Shown here: one piece after another, positions 53,671 through 63,183 of the stretch
Numbering within the stretch: position 1 is the first letter of the stretch
How the letters are laid out: each line of letters opens with the position of its first letter
Assembly: GCA_963734955.1 (NCBI GenBank)
Contig: CAVTJO010000014.1
Location: 248,001-312,000 of the forward strand
Origin: UBA11986 sp963734955
GTDB taxonomy: Bacteria; Bacteroidota; Ignavibacteria; UBA10030; UBA6906
Length of the DNA: 64,000 nucleotides
Direction of reading: 5' to 3'
Notes under the pieces: model-generated
What the model saw: the letters and a program-made list of their open reading frames with translations, nothing else
Database searches by the model: none
Told to the model about the DNA's origin: nothing
Position numbers and translations under genes: made by a program

Positions 53671-54933
53671 ATGTCATCAACCAAGTCCAAGGGCGGTGAA
53701 AAGATCCACTGCTCGTTCTGCGGGAGGACTCCCGAAGAAGTGCAGAGCATCATCGCCGGACCCGATGTGTACATCTGTGACATCTGCGTCTCGAGCTCTG
53801 TCGATATCATCCGGAATAATCTGGCCGCCTTCTCCGCACGGCGTGGCCCCAGAGCAGCTCTAACGCCAATCCAGATAAAGCGGGCTCTCGACGAGTATGT
53901 CATCGGTCAGGAGCAGGCAAAGAAGAGTCTTGCCGTTGCAGTGTACAATCATTACAAGCGAATCGATGCCAAGGATCGGCTTTACGACATCGATGATGTG
54001 GAGATCGAAAAGACAAACATCCTTCTAATAGGTCCAACCGGCACAGGCAAGACACTGCTCGCCCAGACGCTGGCAAAGATCCTCGACCTTCCATTTGCCA
54101 TTGCCGATGCGACGACGCTCACCGAAGCAGGCTACGTCGGCGACGACGTTGAAACAATTCTCGTACACTTGCTCCAGAACGCAGAGTACAACATCGAGAA
54201 AGCCGAGCGGGGCATCGTCTATATCGATGAAATCGACAAGATCGCCCGGAAAAGCGATAGCGCGTCGATCACCCGCGATGTTTCAGGTGAAGGGGTTCAA
54301 CAGGCACTGCTGAAAATTCTTGAAGGCACACTCGCGGGCGTCCCTCCGAAAGGCGGCCGCAAACACCCCGAACAAAGCCTGATCAACATCAATACGCGCA
54401 ACATCCTCTTTATCTGTGGCGGCGCATTCGATGGACTCGAGAAGATCATCGCGAGACGGGTCAACCAGAACCCGATGGGATTTGGCGCGGAAGTACGAAG
54501 CAAGAAGGAAGAAACCGCCGATGCATTTCTGCCCCTCGTTCAGCCGGATGATCTGGTGAAGTTCGGACTCATTCCCGAATTTGTCGGACGCCTGCCACTT
54601 GTGGCTCCCCTCCACTCATTGAACGAAGATGCCCTGCTCAATATTCTCACGCAGCCCAAGAACGCCATCATCAAACAGTACAAGAAACTGTTCAGGATGG
54701 AAGGGGTCGATCTCGACTTTCAGGATGGGGCGCTGAAGGAAGTGGTACTCAAAGCCATCGCACGAGGCACCGGGGCAAGGGCGTTGCGTTCAATCATCGA
54801 GGAGGTCATGCTCGATATCATGTACAACCTCCCGGACCGTGAGAAGGTGACGGGTTGTACACTGACCCGTGACTCGATCATCCACAAAACTGATCCACTC
54901 TATTCATACGAGGAGCGGAAACAGTCGGCGTAG
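53671..54933 (+). CDS. clpX: ATP-dependent Clp protease ATP-binding subunit
   Basis: The protein has 420 residues. The N-terminal zinc finger uses C14, C17, C36 and C39. AAA+ motifs include GPTGTGKT (about 111-118), Walker B IVYIDEIDKI and the pore loop GYVGDD. ClpX unfolds tagged proteins and feeds them to ClpP. A strong bidirectional terminator follows 24 bases after the stop. Confidence 0.97.
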   Translation: MSSTKSKGGEKIHCSFCGRTPEEVQSIIAGPDVYICDICVSSSVDIIRNNLAAFSARRGPRAALTPIQIKRALDEYVIGQEQAKKSLAVAVYNHYKRIDAKDRLYDIDDVEIEKTNILLIGPTGTGKTLLAQTLAKILDLPFAIADATTLTEAGYVGDDVETILVHLLQNAEYNIEKAERGIVYIDEIDKIARKSDSASITRDVSGEGVQQALLKILEGTLAGVPPKGGRKHPEQSLININTRNILFICGGAFDGLEKIIARRVNQNPMGFGAEVRSKKEETADAFLPLVQPDDLVKFGLIPEFVGRLPLVAPLHSLNEDALLNILTQPKNAIIKQYKKLFRMEGVDLDFQDGALKEVVLKAIARGTGARALRSIIEEVMLDIMYNLPDREKVTGCTLTRDSIIHKTDPLYSYEERKQSA

Positions 54934-54957
54934 GTGTCGTACATCCCTGTAATGCAG

Positions 54958-54990
54958 AAAGGGCAGACGGAGAGTCTGCCCTTTGTCATT
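54958..54990. terminator. Bidirectional terminator between clpX and the lptD-like gene
   Basis: An 11-bp perfect stem AAAGGGCAGAC (54958-54968) / GTCTGCCCTTT (54974-54984) with a 5-base loop is flanked by A and T runs on either side. It serves clpX on the plus strand and the gene ending at 55009 on the minus strand. Confidence 0.92.
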
Positions 54991-55008
54991 TCGACTGGTG
55001 CTTTCCGG

Positions 55009-57657
55009 TCAATAGATGTCTCTCGCATTGAACTGCTTTGTCACCTTGATATCACGCAACTGCGGTGCCTTGAGTCTGATCTCCAATCTGTATCCCCTGT
55101 TGAAACCCGTTGGTGTCCACGAAAAATTCATCTCCCAGCAATGCAGATCGCGATAAACAGTCATTTGGGGCGTCAGGATCTCCCTATTCAGAACGTCATA
55201 GCTAAATGTCGCATTGATCTTCCAGAATTCCGTGAGATTGAACCCGAGTGCGGCTGAAAGGTTTGAGCTCCGGATCTTTGCAAGAGGATTGGACTGATTC
55301 TGATTGAAATTCCATGTAAGATCGAGGTTCCAGGGAATGCTGAAGTCCGGCTCAACCTGATCGTACAAACCGACATATCCGGACTTCTGCTTTTGCGCAA
55401 TTGAATCTTCAGCGGACTTGATAGGCCCGGCCTTGGTTTCTTTCTTCTCGCCGCTCAGCCGTGTACCCACGCTGATTCCAAAGGTTGTCAACTGCGCGAG
55501 CCGCCCTTCCTCCTTAAGAAGAAATTTGTTTACGCGTGCACCTCTTCCATTCTGGTCCACTTCGAATTTGTAGAGATTGTATGATGCGTTCCCCCCAATA
55601 GTGAATGCGTCACCAATGCTGGTCCGATATGAAAGGCCAATCTCGCTGAACTTCAAGCTGTCCGCCACGAAGTTGTATGATATCCCGGCGTTCAGGTTTA
55701 GCAGGGTAAACTTCTTGTCTTGACCGGAAGTGTCGTTACTGGCGACCTTCATCTCAATGACATTCCCGATGTTCAACCCCAGCGCCTGCTGCTCACCTGC
55801 CGGGGCACCGCCAAATACTTCCTGCTCGTACAGACTGTACTTTTGTGCGATGCCTGAAGTGTCCTTATATGTTCCGTAGTAACCATAGCGCGGTTTGGAA
55901 AAATCTGGTTGATACGTGTAGGTCAGGCTCGGAGTGACTTGATGGCGAATGCCCTTGATCCCAAAGACACCCGGCTGAAAGATACCGTAAAGCTTCGTCG
56001 CTGCAGAGAGCCCCAGATTATAGTACCGCACGGGCTTGATCACCTTTACATCCCTGGTAACCGCAAGGTTCGTTGTTGAATCAATGGACCGGTCAATCTG
56101 CTTATCGTACCATTTCTCGGTGTAGTTGAAGAACGGGGTAATGGTGAAATAGCTAAGCTTGGGAGATGCGTTGACTGTGATAGAATGTTGAATACCTCGA
56201 TGCTCCACGGTCCTGAACGAGACACTGTCGATCTTTGTCTTGGTTCTGGTATTAAGGAATTGCCCGCCATAAGTATACCCGATCAGCTCGAACCAGTTCA
56301 GCCCACCCTCTGAAGTGCTTTTCTTCGGCCTGAACGGAAAGCTCTGGCTCCGGTTGAAGCTAAGGCTCGGCAGAATTTCGCTGAGCTCACCTGCCTTCGA
56401 GCCTCCAATTACCTGGTCTCGCCGGATACCGATCGACATGCTGTTGGGCGTACCTTCCCATGATTTTGTCAACGTCGCATTCGAAACGATGTTCTGGCGC
56501 AAAAGGTCATCGAGGTTGTTGCTCGTCTGCTGGTAGAAGTTTCCGCTGGCGAAGGTGAAGTTCACCACCAAGCGTGTCGTGGGATTGAAATCCTGGTTAT
56601 GGTTGATGCCCACGTTGAACTGAGTTTGTTTGCTGTAAGCAGGGTCGCCCGGCAAGCCTGAAATGGTCTTGGCGTAGGAACCACTGATACTCCCGGCAAA
56701 ATTGTATCTCAGAGCGTACCGATAGTCCGAGTACAACACCCAGCTTCCCTTGGTGTAGCCATCTCCGCGAAGGCTCAGGTCCATGTAATCGTTCATCGCC
56801 CAGTAGTAACCAAGATGGGTGAGGTATCGCCCGCGGGCCCCGCTCTCACCGTAGGCAGGAGCGATAATGCCGGAGCGACGGCCGCGTTCACTGGGGAAAA
56901 TCCCAAACGGGAGTGCAAATACAGGAACATCTGAAAGGTACAGGTAGACAGGACGAGCAACGATCTTGTCCTTCACGGTCACTTTCATTTCCGGGCTGCC
57001 GAAGTAGTAATGAGGGTGCTCAAGATCGCAGGTCGTATATTTCCCCTCGCCAACAAAAAGAACATCGGTGGAGATTCTCTTGATCTCCTCCCCGTAGTAC
57101 AGCCCCTTCTCGATCTCGGTTTCTCCAAAGTCGATCTTCCCTTTCCTTGTCTTGAAGTTGTACATGACTTTCGAGCCGTGATAGTTCTCACCGCCATCGA
57201 TAAGGTCAGGCTGTCCGCGGAATTTCTTGCCAGTGGTGTCCGCAGTATCCCGAACACCAACGGCGTTGAGGATTGATGTGTTCCAGTTAATGTCGATGTT
57301 CTCGGACTTCAGTCCGAGTTCCTTGTACTTGATATTGCCTTTGCCGTACAGGTACATTGTCTTGTTCTGAAGCGCATAGACAACCGAGTCAGACGCTGAG
57401 TATGTCACAACTGAATCGATCCCGGACGGCGACTTCACACTTCTCAACGAGTCGGGGATCACCCTTGATGTGTCTGCCACAACGGAATCCGGCTTGCTGA
57501 TACTGGAGAGAGAATCAGAGGGCTCCTCCCCGAACGACTCATACTGCGCAAACAGGAAAAGACTTATGAGCGCAACCAGCCAGCGTTTCGGGTCGGATCG
57601 GCCCGGGATACCGGGAACGTGAAAAGCACGATTCACCGCTTCCTCGATTTCCACCAT
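55009..57657 (-). CDS. lptD: LptD/OstA-like outer-membrane LPS-assembly protein
   Basis: The protein has 882 residues. An export segment near residues 24-43 is followed by an OstA-like periplasmic domain (about 90-250; ALQNKTMYLYGKGNIKYKE, VFALPFGIFPSERGRRSG). A long beta-barrel of alternating strands then runs to the C-terminus. LptD inserts lipopolysaccharide into the outer leaflet. Bacteroidota-group versions are divergent, so the name is by family resemblance. The start overlaps the rarA stop by 25 bases; a later start is possible since the first 20 residues precede the export segment. Confidence 0.8.
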   Translation of the reverse strand: MVEIEEAVNRAFHVPGIPGRSDPKRWLVALISLFLFAQYESFGEEPSDSLSSISKPDSVVADTSRVIPDSLRSVKSPSGIDSVVTYSASDSVVYALQNKTMYLYGKGNIKYKELGLKSENIDINWNTSILNAVGVRDTADTTGKKFRGQPDLIDGGENYHGSKVMYNFKTRKGKIDFGETEIEKGLYYGEEIKRISTDVLFVGEGKYTTCDLEHPHYYFGSPEMKVTVKDKIVARPVYLYLSDVPVFALPFGIFPSERGRRSGIIAPAYGESGARGRYLTHLGYYWAMNDYMDLSLRGDGYTKGSWVLYSDYRYALRYNFAGSISGSYAKTISGLPGDPAYSKQTQFNVGINHNQDFNPTTRLVVNFTFASGNFYQQTSNNLDDLLRQNIVSNATLTKSWEGTPNSMSIGIRRDQVIGGSKAGELSEILPSLSFNRSQSFPFRPKKSTSEGGLNWFELIGYTYGGQFLNTRTKTKIDSVSFRTVEHRGIQHSITVNASPKLSYFTITPFFNYTEKWYDKQIDRSIDSTTNLAVTRDVKVIKPVRYYNLGLSAATKLYGIFQPGVFGIKGIRHQVTPSLTYTYQPDFSKPRYGYYGTYKDTSGIAQKYSLYEQEVFGGAPAGEQQALGLNIGNVIEMKVASNDTSGQDKKFTLLNLNAGISYNFVADSLKFSEIGLSYRTSIGDAFTIGGNASYNLYKFEVDQNGRGARVNKFLLKEEGRLAQLTTFGISVGTRLSGEKKETKAGPIKSAEDSIAQKQKSGYVGLYDQVEPDFSIPWNLDLTWNFNQNQSNPLAKIRSSNLSAALGFNLTEFWKINATFSYDVLNREILTPQMTVYRDLHCWEMNFSWTPTGFNRGYRLEIRLKAPQLRDIKVTKQFNARDIY

Positions 57658-58970
57658 GCATTCAATCTATCGCGAATGCTTTTTTCTGCACCGTTCTCAG
57701 TGGGCCGGTAGTATATTTTGTCTTTGAGGTTATCAGGCAGGTACTGCTGCTCAACGAAGTGGTGTTGGAAGTCGTGACTGTACTTATACTCCTCCCCGTA
57801 GCCAAGGTGCCCCATGAGTTTGGTGGGGGCATTGCGGAGGTGGAGCGGTACGGGATCGTCGGGTGTTGCACGGACATCCGCCATCGCATCGTTGATGGCC
57901 ATGTAGGAGGCGTTGCTCTTTGGACATGAAGCGAGATATGTTGCCGTCTGGGAAAGAACAATGCGCGCCTCCGGCATGCCTATGTAATCCACCGCCGTGA
58001 AGCATGAGGTTGCCAGTGTAAGCGCGTACGGATCGGCATTGCCGATATCCTCGGAAGCAAGAACAATCATCCGGCGTGCAATGAACTTTGGATCTTCACC
58101 GCCATCGAGCATCCTTGCCATCCAGTATACCGCAGCGTCCGGGTCGCTCCCTCTCACACTCTTGATGAACGCGGAAATCTGGTTGTAATGTTCTTCTCCC
58201 CCCTTGTCATATCGTACATACTTCCGCTGAAATGCCTCTTCGATTTCTTTCCTTCCAACAACACGTCGATGGTCGGTCGTTGGTTTGGCAAGACTGATGG
58301 ACGTTTCCAGTCCGTTCAACATCATCCTTGCATCACCACCGGAGAGCAACATCAGGTACTCGCGATCGTTGACGGTGACCGGGTGATCGCTCAGGAATGA
58401 ATCGGCAGTCAGCGCGTGGTCGATGATTCTGTTGAGCTGTTCGTTGGTAAGGGATTTCAAGACATAAATGCGACATCGAGAGAGGAGAGGTGAAATGACT
58501 TCGAACGATGGGTTTTCAGTGGTTGCCCCAATCAGGGTGATCACGCCGTCTTCCACACTGTGAAGCAACGCATCCTGCTGGGCCTTATTGAAACGGTGAA
58601 TCTCATCGATGAAGAGGATTGTGCGTTTGCCAAGGTGCTTGCGATTGGCTTCTGCCCGTTCGATTACCTCCCGGACATCCTTTACACCGGATGAAACCGC
58701 ATTGAGCTGGAAGAAATCAGCGTGCGTGTGCCTGGCGATGATGCGGGCAAGTGTTGTCTTGCCGCTTCCCGGCGGGCCCCAGAAAATGATGGAAGGAAGC
58801 CGGTCACTCTCGATGAGTACCCGGAGGGGGCCTCCCGAACCGAGCAGATGTTCCTGTCCCTCAAATTCCCGAAGTGTCTGAGGGCGCACGCGTTCTGCGA
58901 GCGGTGCCTCCACTCCGGTGGTTTGCGTTGATGGTGGGTGCGTTGGAGATGTTGGTGCGAAGAGATCCAT
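57633..58970 (-). CDS. rarA: Replication-associated recombination protein A (RarA/MgsA AAA+ ATPase)
   Basis: The protein has 445 residues. Walker A GPPGSGKTT (about 65-73), Walker B ILFIDEIHRFNKAQQDALL, sensor GATTENPSFEV and the C-terminal tetramerisation region (ASEDIGNADPYAL, YLASCPKSNASYMAI) identify the MgsA/RarA/WRNIP1 family. It acts at stalled replication forks. The first residues MDLFAP are typical. It overlaps the lptD-like start, so the two are coupled. Confidence 0.95.
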   Translation of the reverse strand: MDLFAPTSPTHPPSTQTTGVEAPLAERVRPQTLREFEGQEHLLGSGGPLRVLIESDRLPSIIFWGPPGSGKTTLARIIARHTHADFFQLNAVSSGVKDVREVIERAEANRKHLGKRTILFIDEIHRFNKAQQDALLHSVEDGVITLIGATTENPSFEVISPLLSRCRIYVLKSLTNEQLNRIIDHALTADSFLSDHPVTVNDREYLMLLSGGDARMMLNGLETSISLAKPTTDHRRVVGRKEIEEAFQRKYVRYDKGGEEHYNQISAFIKSVRGSDPDAAVYWMARMLDGGEDPKFIARRMIVLASEDIGNADPYALTLATSCFTAVDYIGMPEARIVLSQTATYLASCPKSNASYMAINDAMADVRATPDDPVPLHLRNAPTKLMGHLGYGEEYKYSHDFQHHFVEQQYLPDNLKDKIYYRPTENGAEKSIRDRLNAWWKSRKR

Positions 58971-59061
58971 GGGGAGGATTTCGGGTTACGGGCGCAAGAT
59001 TACAGTAAACGGCAAGAGGGGGCTGCAATCCGAGGTCTGCAATCCGAAATCAGATGCGCTC

Positions 59062-59406
59062 TCAATCCTTCTTCCTGACTTTGTAAACCTTTTCCCCTTC
59101 GCGAACCATTCCGTATTTCTCTCGTGCCACCTTTTCGATGGCTTTCTTGTCGCCATCCAATGCCTTGGATTCCGCCTGGAGGCGCTTCGTTTCCTGTTCA
59201 GCCTGCTGAATCTTTACCTCAAGGTCGGCCTTTTGATTCTGCAATCGCACGCGCTGAATAATGCCGTGACTGCCAAAGAGCAGGAAGAGAATCAGAGGAA
59301 CACCAACCACGAATCCGAGGGCGGTGCGTTTGTTTTTCTTGAGGGTCTTCACCATCGCCCGAAGGTCGAACTTCTTCCTGTCCTTCCGATAAAAGAGATT
59401 GTCCAT
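59062..59406 (-). CDS. FtsB/DivIC-family septum formation protein
   Basis: The protein has 114 residues: basic cytoplasmic tail (1-28), one membrane span (about 29-48, LGFVVGVPLILFLLFGSHGI), a coiled coil (about 52-92, KADLEVKIQQAEQETKRLQA) and the conserved end EKVAREKYGMVREGEKVY. Such proteins join the divisome with FtsL and FtsQ partners. It lies between ddl and rarA, 91 bases upstream of rarA. The 199 bases before it show no gene. Confidence 0.87.
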   Translation of the reverse strand: MDNLFYRKDRKKFDLRAMVKTLKKNKRTALGFVVGVPLILFLLFGSHGIIQRVRLQNQKADLEVKIQQAEQETKRLQAESKALDGDKKAIEKVAREKYGMVREGEKVYKVRKKD

Positions 59407-59605
59407 GACCCGTGCAATGTACTACATAATTGGAGTGTTTTCAAGCGTCAGTGGATTCGCTATGCGGTTCGATTGATGCAGGGGAAAATCGACCCGAATG
59501 TCAAGGCCGGGGAGGAGTCAGGTCAGTGGTTGTTGATTCTCAAACTCAGATGATGATCGGCGCTGGTGACCCGATAATGAGCAGGAATCTTGATCGAAGG
59601 ATTGA

Positions 59606-60724
59606 TTACCCTCTGTACCATTCCTTTGTTGGTCGGTAGCTCGTTCTGATCGCGTTCTTCTCCCGATGGCGTTCAATGGCGAGGGCAATCAACCGGTCCA
59701 GGAGCCCGGAGTAGGAAATCCCTGATGCCTCCCATAGTTTTGGGTACATGCTGATGGATGTGAAACCAGGGATGGTATTCACCTCATTGAGACAGATCTT
59801 GTTCTTGTTTCGTGTAACAAAAAAGTCGACGCGAGCCATCCCCGCCAGATCAAGAACTTTGAAGGCCTTCACTGCAATATGCCGCACTTCCTTCTCCGTC
59901 CTCTTCGGCAACTTCGCCGGAATGACTGAAGAAGATTTCCCATCCACGTACTTTGCATCGTAGTCATAGAACTCATTCGAAGGGATGATCTCGCCACACG
60001 CCGAAGCTGCAGGATCGTCGTTGCCGAGTACAGCGCACTCGATTTCACGCGCGTCCCTCACCCCTTGTTCCACAATCACCTTCCGATCATAACCGGCGGC
60101 TACAGTCAGGTAGTCCGCCAGTTCCTTCCTGTCGTGTGCTTTCGAAATGCCGACACTGGATCCGGTATTGGCGGGTTTGGTGAACATCGGATATTTCAGT
60201 TCCCTCTCGATCTCGGAGATAACTGTTTTCAATCGGGATGCGACCTGCGACGAGAGAAACCAGAGATATCGGGCAATCGGGATCCCGGCCTGTTCGTAGA
60301 GTTGCTTTTGCACAATCTTATCCATGCCAACCGCCGAGCCAAGCACTCCCGCGCCGATATACGGAATGTTCGCAAGTTCCAGTAATCCCTGCAGTGTGCC
60401 ATCCTCGCCATACGTTCCGTGCACGGCAGGGAAAATCACGTCGAGCTTCGCATCGGTTTCGCCGCTCAATGAAACAAGTGCCTGGCGATTGGGCTCGGGC
60501 GCGAGGAAGCGCTCGGGCTCCCGGTCAGCACCATCTTTCGACTTCAAGAGTTGCAGAGCCCGCCCGGAGCTGAGCCATCGGCCTGCCTGAGTGATGCCGA
60601 TCGGGACAACATCATATTTCTCCTTGTCCAAGGCATTGATGATTGATGTTGCCGAGACCAACGAGACTTCATGCTCTCCCGAGCGACCGCCGAAGATGAC
60701 GCCGATTTTCAGTTTTGCAGGCAT
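59606..60724 (-). CDS. ddl: D-alanine--D-alanine ligase
   Basis: The protein has 372 residues from ATG 60724 (a TTG four codons upstream also opens the frame). ATP-grasp motifs: GGRSGEHEVSLVSA at the N-terminus, HGTYGEDGTLQGLLE, KPANTGSSVGISKA and ARVDFFVTRNKNKICLNEVN. YDYDAKY places tyrosine at the loop that selects D-alanine over D-lactate. It makes the D-Ala-D-Ala end of the peptidoglycan stem. Other genes of this run (asd, lysA) supply diaminopimelate-pathway steps. Confidence 0.95.
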   Translation of the reverse strand: MPAKLKIGVIFGGRSGEHEVSLVSATSIINALDKEKYDVVPIGITQAGRWLSSGRALQLLKSKDGADREPERFLAPEPNRQALVSLSGETDAKLDVIFPAVHGTYGEDGTLQGLLELANIPYIGAGVLGSAVGMDKIVQKQLYEQAGIPIARYLWFLSSQVASRLKTVISEIERELKYPMFTKPANTGSSVGISKAHDRKELADYLTVAAGYDRKVIVEQGVRDAREIECAVLGNDDPAASACGEIIPSNEFYDYDAKYVDGKSSSVIPAKLPKRTEKEVRHIAVKAFKVLDLAGMARVDFFVTRNKNKICLNEVNTIPGFTSISMYPKLWEASGISYSGLLDRLIALAIERHREKNAIRTSYRPTKEWYRG

Positions 60725-60778
60725 GGTATAAGTCAATTCTGTACGGTGAAGTGATAAAAGGCCAGAGGCAGAGGAATC

Positions 60779-61537
60779 TCACGAGAGCCCGAGCCCTCGG
60801 AGTTTTGAAACAATGTAATTTCTCAGATCTTCCTCGGGAATATCGGAATCCTGGTCACCAAGCTCACATGCGATTTTGGCCGAGAAGTCTTTGCCGTAGC
60901 TTTGCACACTTACAGTACGAAGCTTGTCGATATCCTCACTTCCCAGAGAGCGTGGACCTCCCAACATCGTTGCCACATAGGTGATATGCGCCGCGTGCTC
61001 CACCTTTTCCATCTTGAAGTACGCCTCATATAACTCACCGCCATACGTTACAACCCCGTGGTTGGCGAGAAGAACTGCATCTGCGTTTTTCACATACGGC
61101 GCCAGTGAAGCAGCGACTTCCTTTGTCGACGGTGTGGCATATTCGGCAAGCGGGATTGCCCCGAGGCCGACGATGACTTCCGGGAACATGCACATGTCAA
61201 GTGCAATCCGTGCTGTGGCAAACCCCGTTGCATATATCGGGTGGGCATGCACGACGGCCTTTACATCAGGCCGCTGCTGATAGATGAACGCGTGCATACC
61301 GAGTTCCGTCGAGGGTTTTCCCTCTCCATCAACCTGCTCACCGGTCAGTGTCACTTCGACCAGATCGTTCACGGTGACCATCCCCTTATTGACCCCGGAA
61401 CGTGTGGCAATAATGTTTCCATTGGCGAGACGGACACTGACATTTCCGTCCGTCGCGGTCACCATGCCGCGCTCGTACAGCCGGTGGCACACCTCCACAA
61501 GTTGAGATCGCACGACGCTATTCACAACACCCGGCAT
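60779..61537 (-). CDS. Class II aldolase/adducin-family protein
   Basis: The protein has 252 residues. Zinc ligands are in VVHAHPIYATGFA and LLANHGVVTYG, with a phosphate-binding TDGNVSVRL and STELGMHAFIY. This fits L-fuculose-1-phosphate or L-ribulose-5-phosphate 4-epimerase/aldolase relatives; the substrate cannot be chosen by eye. It sits between ddl (54 bases) and a lipoprotein gene (48 bases) on the same strand. Confidence 0.88.
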   Translation of the reverse strand: MPGVVNSVVRSQLVEVCHRLYERGMVTATDGNVSVRLANGNIIATRSGVNKGMVTVNDLVEVTLTGEQVDGEGKPSTELGMHAFIYQQRPDVKAVVHAHPIYATGFATARIALDMCMFPEVIVGLGAIPLAEYATPSTKEVAASLAPYVKNADAVLLANHGVVTYGGELYEAYFKMEKVEHAAHITYVATMLGGPRSLGSEDIDKLRTVSVQSYGKDFSAKIACELGDQDSDIPEEDLRNYIVSKLRGLGLS

Positions 61538-61585
61538 CTGGAACCCCGAACTGTCCTTAGGACTCGCCTCTCAATTCAAGAAATC

Positions 61586-62158
61586 TCAATGCCCTGAATA
61601 TTTCAGGTATAGCGGTACCAGGGATGTACTTATCGGCAATTGCTTTTCACGAACAACGTATACCAGGCGCCTTGCGTCGTGATCCCACGAGATAATAGTT
61701 TCGTCTTTGTTCGTATGCGTGAGCTTGCCGTTCGTACGGATAATTTCTCTCTCGGGACTGAAAATCAACGACATCTCATCCCTGGTAACTCTCAGTCCGT
61801 CAATGGAGCTAAGGGACGAGAAAACATAGGTCACCTCCGCCATCAAGGTATCTCCGCGCACCTGGACTTTCTTTGTGGTTATTATCCGGCCAAATCGTTC
61901 AAACTCATCCACCTTTTTGGCCTTCAGTAGATGTATCAGGTCGTCAAAATCACGCCGCACAAGCGAATCAGAACGGGCATCAGACCGGATATCTATCAGG
62001 TGGATAATGCCTTCACCACTTCGGTCGTCGTTGATCGTGATGATGTGCTCGGTGGTGCGCACCATGAGACATCCTTGCAGTCCAGCCACCAGGGTGAATG
62101 CGATCACGGCCTGCAATCGACTCCACTGTTTCACCTGCCAGGGATGTTGTAGCACCAT
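61586..62158 (-). CDS. Small lipoprotein of unknown function
   Basis: The protein has 190 residues. An N-terminal hydrophobic segment ends in the lipobox LQGC near residue 30, so it should be lipidated and membrane-attached. The rest is mixed alpha/beta with ITINDDRSGEGIIHLIDI and VTYVFSSLSSIDGLRV, a pattern seen in conserved FCB-group lipoproteins of unknown role. Its start lies one base after the asd stop, indicating coupling. Confidence 0.7.
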   Translation of the reverse strand: MVLQHPWQVKQWSRLQAVIAFTLVAGLQGCLMVRTTEHIITINDDRSGEGIIHLIDIRSDARSDSLVRRDFDDLIHLLKAKKVDEFERFGRIITTKKVQVRGDTLMAEVTYVFSSLSSIDGLRVTRDEMSLIFSPEREIIRTNGKLTHTNKDETIISWDHDARRLVYVVREKQLPISTSLVPLYLKYSGH

Positions 62159-62159
62159 G

Positions 62160-63155
62160 TCATTTCCCTTTCAGCCATTCTTCTGCAATTTGCACGGCAT
62201 TGGTTGCCGCACCTTTGCGCAAGTTATCCGAAACCACCCACATATTCAAACCATTAGGAACAGTGTCATCGCGTCGCAGTCGCCCCACGAATACCTCGTC
62301 CCGGTCGCATGCCATGGTCGGCATGGGATACCGGGCATTCGCCGGATCGTCAACCAGTGAAATACCGGGAGCCTGAGCAAGGGCAGCACGCATTTCTGCC
62401 AGCTCAAAGGGAAGGTCAAACTCCACGTTCACGGCCTCACTATGACCTCCCCGCACCGGAACACGTGCGCACGTTACAGAGACACGTATGCCGTTGTCCG
62501 CCATGATTTTCCTTGTCTCATCCATCATCTTGTGTTCCTCCCTCGTATAGCCGTCGTCGAAGAACACGTCCACGTGCGGCAATACATTGAACGCGATGGC
62601 GTGCGCAAACTTCATTTCCGGGACGCGGAGGTTCGATACTTCGGCCTCAAGTTGCGATAACCCCCTTTGGCCTGCGCCTGTCACCGACTGATAGGTCGCG
62701 ACAACGACGCGCCTGACCTTCCAGCGATCGTGGAGAGGCTTGAGCGCAACGACAAGCTGAATTGTCGAACAGTTCGGGTTGGCGATGATTCCACGGTGAC
62801 AGAACATCGCGGCTCGATTCACTTCGGGCACAACAAGAGGAACGCTATCATCCATGCGGAAGGCGCTGCTGTTATCGATTACCAGGGCCCCCGCCCTCAC
62901 TGCATGCGGAGCAAACTCCCTGCTCACGGCCGCCCCGGCAGAAAATAGGGCGATGCTAATTTCAGAAAACGACTCCGGGGTCAGCAGTTCCACCCTCTGC
63001 GGGGTTCCATAGGCTGTGATTTCCTTTCCCACAGAACGTTCAGAGGCAAGGAGCCTCAGCGAATCGACTGGAAATCGTCGCTCCTCCAACACCTGGAGCA
63101 TCTTTCTGCCAACAAGACCCGTGGCACCGACCACAGCTACATTGGATTTCCGCAT
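62160..63155 (-). CDS. asd: Aspartate-semialdehyde dehydrogenase
   Basis: The protein has 331 residues. NADP-binding start VAVVGATGLVGRKML, catalytic Cys129 in IIANPNCSTIQ and acid/base His238 in VPVRGGHSEA are all present. It converts aspartyl phosphate to aspartate semialdehyde for lysine/diaminopimelate, threonine and methionine. It lies 28 bases downstream of lysA in the same operon. Confidence 0.95.
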   Translation of the reverse strand: MRKSNVAVVGATGLVGRKMLQVLEERRFPVDSLRLLASERSVGKEITAYGTPQRVELLTPESFSEISIALFSAGAAVSREFAPHAVRAGALVIDNSSAFRMDDSVPLVVPEVNRAAMFCHRGIIANPNCSTIQLVVALKPLHDRWKVRRVVVATYQSVTGAGQRGLSQLEAEVSNLRVPEMKFAHAIAFNVLPHVDVFFDDGYTREEHKMMDETRKIMADNGIRVSVTCARVPVRGGHSEAVNVEFDLPFELAEMRAALAQAPGISLVDDPANARYPMPTMACDRDEVFVGRLRRDDTVPNGLNMWVVSDNLRKGAATNAVQIAEEWLKGK

Positions 63156-63183
63156 GAAAGGAGCAGGTTTGTTGTGGTGGAGT